From Prevotellaceae bacterium UBA6417 (lineage in GTDB: Bacteria; Bacteroidota; Bacteroidia; Bacteroidales; Bacteroidaceae), in NCBI GenBank assembly GCA_002439755.1, contig DJPH01000018.1, forward strand, positions 1 to 27,217: a stretch of 27,217 bases of DNA. The letters run 5' to 3'. The notes beneath the pieces are model-generated. The model worked only from the letters and a program-made list of their open reading frames with translations, was not told the DNA's origin and searched no databases. Below, in pieces: positions 23,295-27,217 of the stretch. Numbering within the stretch: the stretch's first letter is position 1; each line of letters starts with the position of its first letter. The translations under genes and the position numbers were made by a program.

Positions 23295-24263
23295 ATGAAC
23301 CCAATCAGACTTTTATGCATGACAACCGTTGCCTTTCTCATGGTCGCCTGTTCCAACCATGAGGAAACGGAAGTCAACAACTTTCCCGACGACGGGATTG
23401 TTCGCATCAGTACTAATGTCAACGAGCTGAACACACGTGGCTTTCATACCACCGATGATTTAAACGAGTTCGGCATCAGCATCTCTAACAGTAAGAATTC
23501 TTACTACAGTTACGACAACATCAAGGTGACCGGCAGCAACGCCACCGAATGGACAACGGAGTCTGTCATGCTGTGGCAAAACAGCACGCAGCCGGTAGAC
23601 ATCATTGCCTATACGCCCTATATGACAGGAGCATTAAACGGCACCTTGGAAGCCGGCGTACAAGCGGTACAGACCCAAGAAGACAAAAGCTCGGATGTGC
23701 TTTTATCCGTCCAAAAAGACTTTGTTCCGGGCAACGGCCTGAACAGTGACAAAAAACTCGAAATACCCTTTTCGCATGCTTTCAGCAAACTCGTCATCAG
23801 CATCACACTCGGAACAGAGTTCAACGCCAATGGCAAGAACATCTCTTCAACCAATCCGATAAGCAACCTCGCAATAAGCGGAACGGTCATAAAAGGCATC
23901 TGCGACTTAACGGCCGATGCACCGACGTTCGAAGCCAAAACAGGAGAGAAAGCTACCGACATCATTCCCTACGAGACAGGCTATACGCCACCGGCCGATG
24001 ATAACGTGCACGGCATAGCCACTTACGAGTGCATTCTTGTGCCACAGCAAATCGCGGCAAACAAACTCAGAATCAGCTTTTCCATCAACGGAACAGAATA
24101 CACCTGGACATCAGAGCAGGCTGCTCTGCTTGAACCGGGAACAAGTTACAACCTTCCGCTCACAGCAGGAAACGAAGTGATTATAGCCAACAAATTGACC
24201 ATCGGCCCATGGTATGACAATCGTACTTCTGACGCTCAAACCGAATATCAAGTTAATAAGTAA
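23295..24263 (+). CDS. Fimbrillin-like lipoprotein, cassette A copy 2
   Basis: A 322-residue lipoprotein (lipobox LMVAC, Cys19), paralogue of the gene at 20449. The same sequence landmarks occur in order: NELNTRGFHTTDDLNEFGISI (in part), YSYDNIKVTGSNATEW, SVMLWQN, DIIAYTPYMTG, IPFSHAFSKLVISITLG, and ATYECILVPQQIAANKLRISF. Close identity over these stretches with divergence elsewhere indicates an older duplication under constraint. It sits 35 nt after the B copy 1 stop and 12 nt before B copy 2, repeating the cassette geometry. A pilus subunit or adaptor is the best guess. Confidence 0.82.
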   Translation: MNPIRLLCMTTVAFLMVACSNHEETEVNNFPDDGIVRISTNVNELNTRGFHTTDDLNEFGISISNSKNSYYSYDNIKVTGSNATEWTTESVMLWQNSTQPVDIIAYTPYMTGALNGTLEAGVQAVQTQEDKSSDVLLSVQKDFVPGNGLNSDKKLEIPFSHAFSKLVISITLGTEFNANGKNISSTNPISNLAISGTVIKGICDLTADAPTFEAKTGEKATDIIPYETGYTPPADDNVHGIATYECILVPQQIAANKLRISFSINGTEYTWTSEQAALLEPGTSYNLPLTAGNEVIIANKLTIGPWYDNRTSDAQTEYQVNK

Positions 24264-24275
24264 GAACCTGAAGCC

Positions 24276-26174
24276 ATGAATACATTCAAATATTTTATTT
24301 GCGCCATCATAGCTGTCTTGTCATTGGCAGCCTGCTCTTCCGACAACGAGATGACGGCAACAGATGGAAACGTCATTAAAATCAATGCTTCTATCGGAAA
24401 AAGCCTTTTTACACGCACCAACCCTTTGGCAACAGACCAAGAAGAACAGAAGCAATTCTCCAACGGTGACATCATCAACGTGCTTACGGGAACAGGCTCT
24501 CTGCTATACGCAAAAGCATCCGCGCAATACCAATACAACGGTTCTTCCTGGTCGCCTCTTGGCGGCAAATACCTGGTATCACCGGGCTCGGCATACAATT
24601 ACTGGGGCTATTACCCCGTCAACGACTCGACATCAATGACCTTGGGTATGCTCACCATCGACCAAAGCACATTGGAAGGTCTACAAAGTGCCGACTATAT
24701 GAGAGCATCTACTAATGCCAAAGCTCAGGCTGACAACAGCGTCAACCTCTCATTCGAACGGACAAGAACCCTTATCAAAGTCAAGATAGCCGGCTATGGC
24801 AGTGAACTTGACCCGAGCACAGACAAAATCACCAACCTGACCATATTTTCCCCGTCATCCGGTTATCCTAACACAAATGCAACTAATCCGGATATAATGT
24901 ACAAAACACGCCCCATCGTGCCGTACATTCAGGATGCTGACGGCCAATACCAGCCCAAAGGGAGTGAAGGAGGAGTAGGTTATTGCTACACAGCCTTGAT
25001 AGCACCTAAATACAAAGAAGCTGAAAAACTGATAGAACTTACACTTCGTCATGGCAACGAATCCAAGACAATGGCTGTCAATTTTGATTGCGATTTCACC
25101 AATAGCGTCCTTTACACCATCGAACTCATTGTAGGGAACGATGAAGTCAAAGTGGCCAATGTCACAGTCAGTGATTGGGCCGAACAGGACATTACGGGCG
25201 GCAAAGCCGGCACCGTACTGGATGTTACCGGCAAGACGGCAGAAGACCTGACAGACGAGCTTCTTTCGCAATACTGTGAAAACAACCGTTTGATTGTGAA
25301 GGGCGAATTCGGTACAGAAAGCGAGCCTTACAACAATATTGGCATCTTGGCTTTCGCGAAAATTGCCGGGTATATCCGAAACACAGCCAATAATGTCAAA
25401 TACTTCGACTTCAGCCAAACTACAGGTATCAATTCGATTTCCAATACCGTAACCTATGAGGACAGCAACGGAAAAGAACAAAAAGCGAATTTGAGTTTCT
25501 ATGCCAGTTATTTGGTTGAAGCCAACCTGCCATCGACTGTCACCAATATCAGCAATGCGTTTGCTCATTGCCCCCAACTCAAAAAAGTGACCGGAGTGGA
25601 TCACATTGAACCGGGCGACAACAACGAAAACATCCAGAAAGCCTTCTACCACTGCGGTTCTCTTACCGATTGGCCTTATATGCCAAAAGTGCATGTCATA
25701 GATGGACAATTTGATTATACAAAAAGCAATGAATCAATCATTGAAGTCAACGACTATACCGAAATACGCAAATTTGGAGAAATATATGCTTCTACAGTCA
25801 AACTGCCAGCAGCTACGACTCTGCGACTAAACTCCTTGGGATATTTTTATAACTTGACAGACCTTTATCTCACTGCCGATGCGTTCGATGTGGTAGAAAC
25901 AAAATACTATGAGATAAACAAAATCTATCACAGCCCATTCAAAATCCATGAGACAAAGACTGGAGCAAACAGTATGAAAAATGAATGCTTCGACCCGACC
26001 AACGTAACCCTTCACCTGAATGCGACGCAAAAGGACAAAGTGACCGTCACCACAGACACCGAGGGTAACACCACATGTGCATGGAAACCCATAGACAGCA
26101 TGGAACACCCTGTATACCTCACGGCTTTCAAACAGGTAATCTGCGGCGACGACATTGTATATACCCGCAAATAA
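24276..26174 (+). CDS. Fimbrillin-LRR chimeric lipoprotein, cassette B copy 2
   Basis: A 632-residue lipoprotein (lipobox SLAAC, Cys20), paralogue of the gene at 21436 but 25 residues longer. The N-terminal fimbrillin-like part (about 28-302) has ASIGKSLFTRTNPLA, YWGYYPVND, NLSFERTRTLIKVKIAGYG and VKVANVTVSDWAEQDI. The bridge VLDVTGKTAEDLTDELL matches copy 1. The second half has VEANLPSTVTNISNAFAHC, PQLKKVTGVDHIEPG, IQKAFYHCGSLTDWPYMPKV (in part), DLYLTADAFDV and ends with AFKQVICGDDIVYTRK. The extra length lies near DPTNVTLHLNATQ, before the conserved end. Divergence from copy 1 is larger in the LRR-like half, as expected for a binding face. Confidence 0.8.
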   Translation: MNTFKYFICAIIAVLSLAACSSDNEMTATDGNVIKINASIGKSLFTRTNPLATDQEEQKQFSNGDIINVLTGTGSLLYAKASAQYQYNGSSWSPLGGKYLVSPGSAYNYWGYYPVNDSTSMTLGMLTIDQSTLEGLQSADYMRASTNAKAQADNSVNLSFERTRTLIKVKIAGYGSELDPSTDKITNLTIFSPSSGYPNTNATNPDIMYKTRPIVPYIQDADGQYQPKGSEGGVGYCYTALIAPKYKEAEKLIELTLRHGNESKTMAVNFDCDFTNSVLYTIELIVGNDEVKVANVTVSDWAEQDITGGKAGTVLDVTGKTAEDLTDELLSQYCENNRLIVKGEFGTESEPYNNIGILAFAKIAGYIRNTANNVKYFDFSQTTGINSISNTVTYEDSNGKEQKANLSFYASYLVEANLPSTVTNISNAFAHCPQLKKVTGVDHIEPGDNNENIQKAFYHCGSLTDWPYMPKVHVIDGQFDYTKSNESIIEVNDYTEIRKFGEIYASTVKLPAATTLRLNSLGYFYNLTDLYLTADAFDVVETKYYEINKIYHSPFKIHETKTGANSMKNECFDPTNVTLHLNATQKDKVTVTTDTEGNTTCAWKPIDSMEHPVYLTAFKQVICGDDIVYTRK

Positions 26175-26200
26175 GGCCCTGGAAAACATTTTCGCCAATC

Positions 26201-26250
26201 AATGATTGCGCCATACAACTAAGTAACAAATGCCGTATGGCGCAATCATT
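26201..26250. terminator. 16-bp perfect inverted repeat after fimbrillin cluster
   Basis: AATGATTGCGCCATAC (26201-26216) is matched exactly by GTATGGCGCAATCATT (26235-26250), with an 18-nt loop. It lies 26 nt after the last fimbrillin stop and probably ends or protects the operon mRNA. The T-run is poor, so a processing or stability hairpin is an alternative. Confidence 0.65.
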
Positions 26251-26329
26251 TAACGACACAGCACTAACGATCTCATCATGCAGACTGCGGTAAATCGCGT
26301 ACATTTAAACTTCATTGTCATTTTTTATA

Positions 26330-26337
26330 GGGGGGGG
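26330..26337 (+). repeat. G8 homopolymer tract upstream of LamG gene promoter
   Basis: Eight consecutive G end 26 bp before the -7 box of the next gene, just upstream of where the -33 box should be. Long G tracts are slippage-prone and can switch promoters by changing length. Confidence 0.8.
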
Positions 26338-26363
26338 TAAATCTTCTTCCTATACAAAAACGT

Positions 26364-26371
26364 TATCTTTG
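26364..26371 (+). promoter_or_regulatory. -7 promoter box of LamG-like gene
   Basis: TATCTTTG fits TAnnTTTG; predicted leader about 57 nt. No TTTG at the -33 position, and the G8 tract lies just upstream of that region. Confidence 0.5.
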
Positions 26372-26434
26372 CAAATGCACACAAAGATATTTACTGAAAA
26401 GACTTCTTGAATATTTCACTCTAAACAAAATCAT

Positions 26435-27217
26435 ATGAAGAAATTATTTTTTACATTAGGCTTGGCTCTTCTCGGCATTCTGATGCCAAGGATAAGCCTG
26501 GCGGATGACAACATCCCCAAAGCAGACATCCTGGATGTTGTATTCAATGAAGACGGCACGGCCTACGACGCCTCGCCGATGGACAACAAAGTAGAAGTCA
26601 TTGGCAAAGAAATGATGACAACCTACTACAACGAGAACTACAAGCGTGTAGTACCCAGACTGTCCAACCCGTGGGGCGGTAACGGAGCAACCTACTACAA
26701 AGTAGACTACGAAAACAACCAGGCATTCAAAGATGCCATCGCCAACGGACATACTCTTGAACTTCTGGTAATGGCCGACTACACCATCGGAAGTCTGCCC
26801 GACTCGGAATGCAAACCTTTCACCTCACATCAAAGCGGAGGCACCGGTCTGATGGTGGCCAAGAAGAACAAAAGTGCCAACGGCACCAACGATTTTGCCT
26901 TCCTTCCCCACACAGGAGGCTCATACCGCTGGGTACTTTCCGGAGTACATCCCGAACCGGGTATCTACTACCATGTGGTGGGTGTATATAATAAGGAAGA
27001 AGGCAAAGGCTACATTTATGTCAACGGCGAACTGAAAGGAACCGCAGATGCTCCGGGCGACTTCCAGTTTGCTTCCGCAGGAAATGTCTGGTTCGGCATC
27101 GGTGCCGACCCGAACGGTGCAACCGGCAACACGGCATGGAACGGAGAAGTGGCCATCGCCCGCATCTACGATGCCCCACTGAAGGCCGACCAGGTTGCCG
27201 CACTCTACAAACAGGTG
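26435..27217 (+). CDS. Secreted LamG/concanavalin A-like domain protein (3' end beyond window)
   Basis: I translated 261 open codons from the ATG at 26435 to the window edge. The N-terminus MKKLFFTLGLALLGILMPRISLA is a Sec signal peptide, followed by DDNIPKADILDVVFNEDGT. From about residue 85 on the sequence fits a LamG-like jelly roll: HTLELLVMADYT, WVLSGVHPEPGIYYHVVGVYN, KGYIYVNGELKGTADAP, VWFGIGADPN and WNGEVAIARIYDAPL, then the usual LKADQVAALYKQV closing strand and helix. In Bacteroidetes such domains often precede a catalytic domain (for example a metallophosphoesterase), but whatever follows is outside the window. It has its own promoter and is separated from the fimbrillin cluster by a hairpin. 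Confidence 0.82.
   Translation, partial: MKKLFFTLGLALLGILMPRISLADDNIPKADILDVVFNEDGTAYDASPMDNKVEVIGKEMMTTYYNENYKRVVPRLSNPWGGNGATYYKVDYENNQAFKDAIANGHTLELLVMADYTIGSLPDSECKPFTSHQSGGTGLMVAKKNKSANGTNDFAFLPHTGGSYRWVLSGVHPEPGIYYHVVGVYNKEEGKGYIYVNGELKGTADAPGDFQFASAGNVWFGIGADPNGATGNTAWNGEVAIARIYDAPLKADQVAALYKQV

Noticed and set aside
24855..25709. 284-codon minus-strand ORF opposite the second chimeric fimbrillin
   Set aside because: It lies wholly inside a lipoprotein gene with clear family motifs and paralogue support; the ORF has no recognisable domain.
26201..26250. Invertible promoter element
   Set aside because: The inverted arms enclose only 18 bp, with no promoter box and no recombinase gene nearby; a hairpin fits better.

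Overview
The window looks like chromosomal DNA from an anaerobic Bacteroidetes, most likely order Bacteroidales (Bacteroides/Prevotella-like). The reasons are the fimbrillin-type lipoproteins with Bacteroidetes lipoboxes (FTSC, VVAC, MAAC, MVAC, LAAC), a BACON+NPCBM secreted protein, a Bacteroidetes HU-like DNA-binding protein, a DUF4254 protein, an SpmA-SpmB fusion, a Tat-exported Gfo/Idh/MocA enzyme, and many copies of the Bacteroidetes -7 promoter box TAnnTTTG just upstream of gene starts. Genus cannot be settled from the sequence alone.

Layout. (1) 1-4817, minus strand: a ruvB-ybeY-GNAT-alpha/beta hydrolase cluster, then ompH/skp and murI, the last running off the left edge. (2) 4916-7461, minus strand: three FKBP-type prolyl isomerases in tandem (cytoplasmic, lipoprotein, periplasmic) with a promoter and a terminator. 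(3) 7535-9899: a plus-strand sirtuin converging on a pdxB-DJ-1 pair, with 1 base between the stop codons. (4) 9941-11371, plus strand: a DUF4254 protein and an HU-like nucleoid protein, each followed by a terminator hairpin. (5) 11391-11592: a non-coding array of nine TGTACA-like hexamers spaced 22-23 bp, between two plus-strand terminator hairpins. (6) 11668-14161, minus strand: a secreted TIM-barrel sugar isomerase-like protein and a Tat-exported oxidoreductase. (7) 14473-16162, plus strand: a BACON/NPCBM protein with a Cys/Lys-rich tail and a small outer-membrane beta-barrel. (8) 16236-18962, minus strand: a polysaccharide flippase and an SpmA-SpmB fusion. (9) 19241-26174, plus strand: a surface locus with a 51-residue leader-like peptide, a fimbrillin, then two tandem copies of an A-B cassette, where A is a short fimbrillin-like lipoprotein and B is a fimbrillin fused to a leucine-rich-repeat-like half. 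(10) 26435-end: the start of a secreted LamG-like protein behind a promoter that carries a G8 tract.

Regions 1-4 and 8 are mostly housekeeping: cell wall and outer-membrane biogenesis, recombination, ribosome maturation, protein folding, B6 synthesis. Regions 6, 7, 9 and 10 are envelope or host/glycan-facing functions. The most unusual items are the 22-bp dyad array beside the HU-like gene, the duplicated fimbrillin/LRR cassette with its small first ORF, and the poly-G tract at the right-hand promoter.
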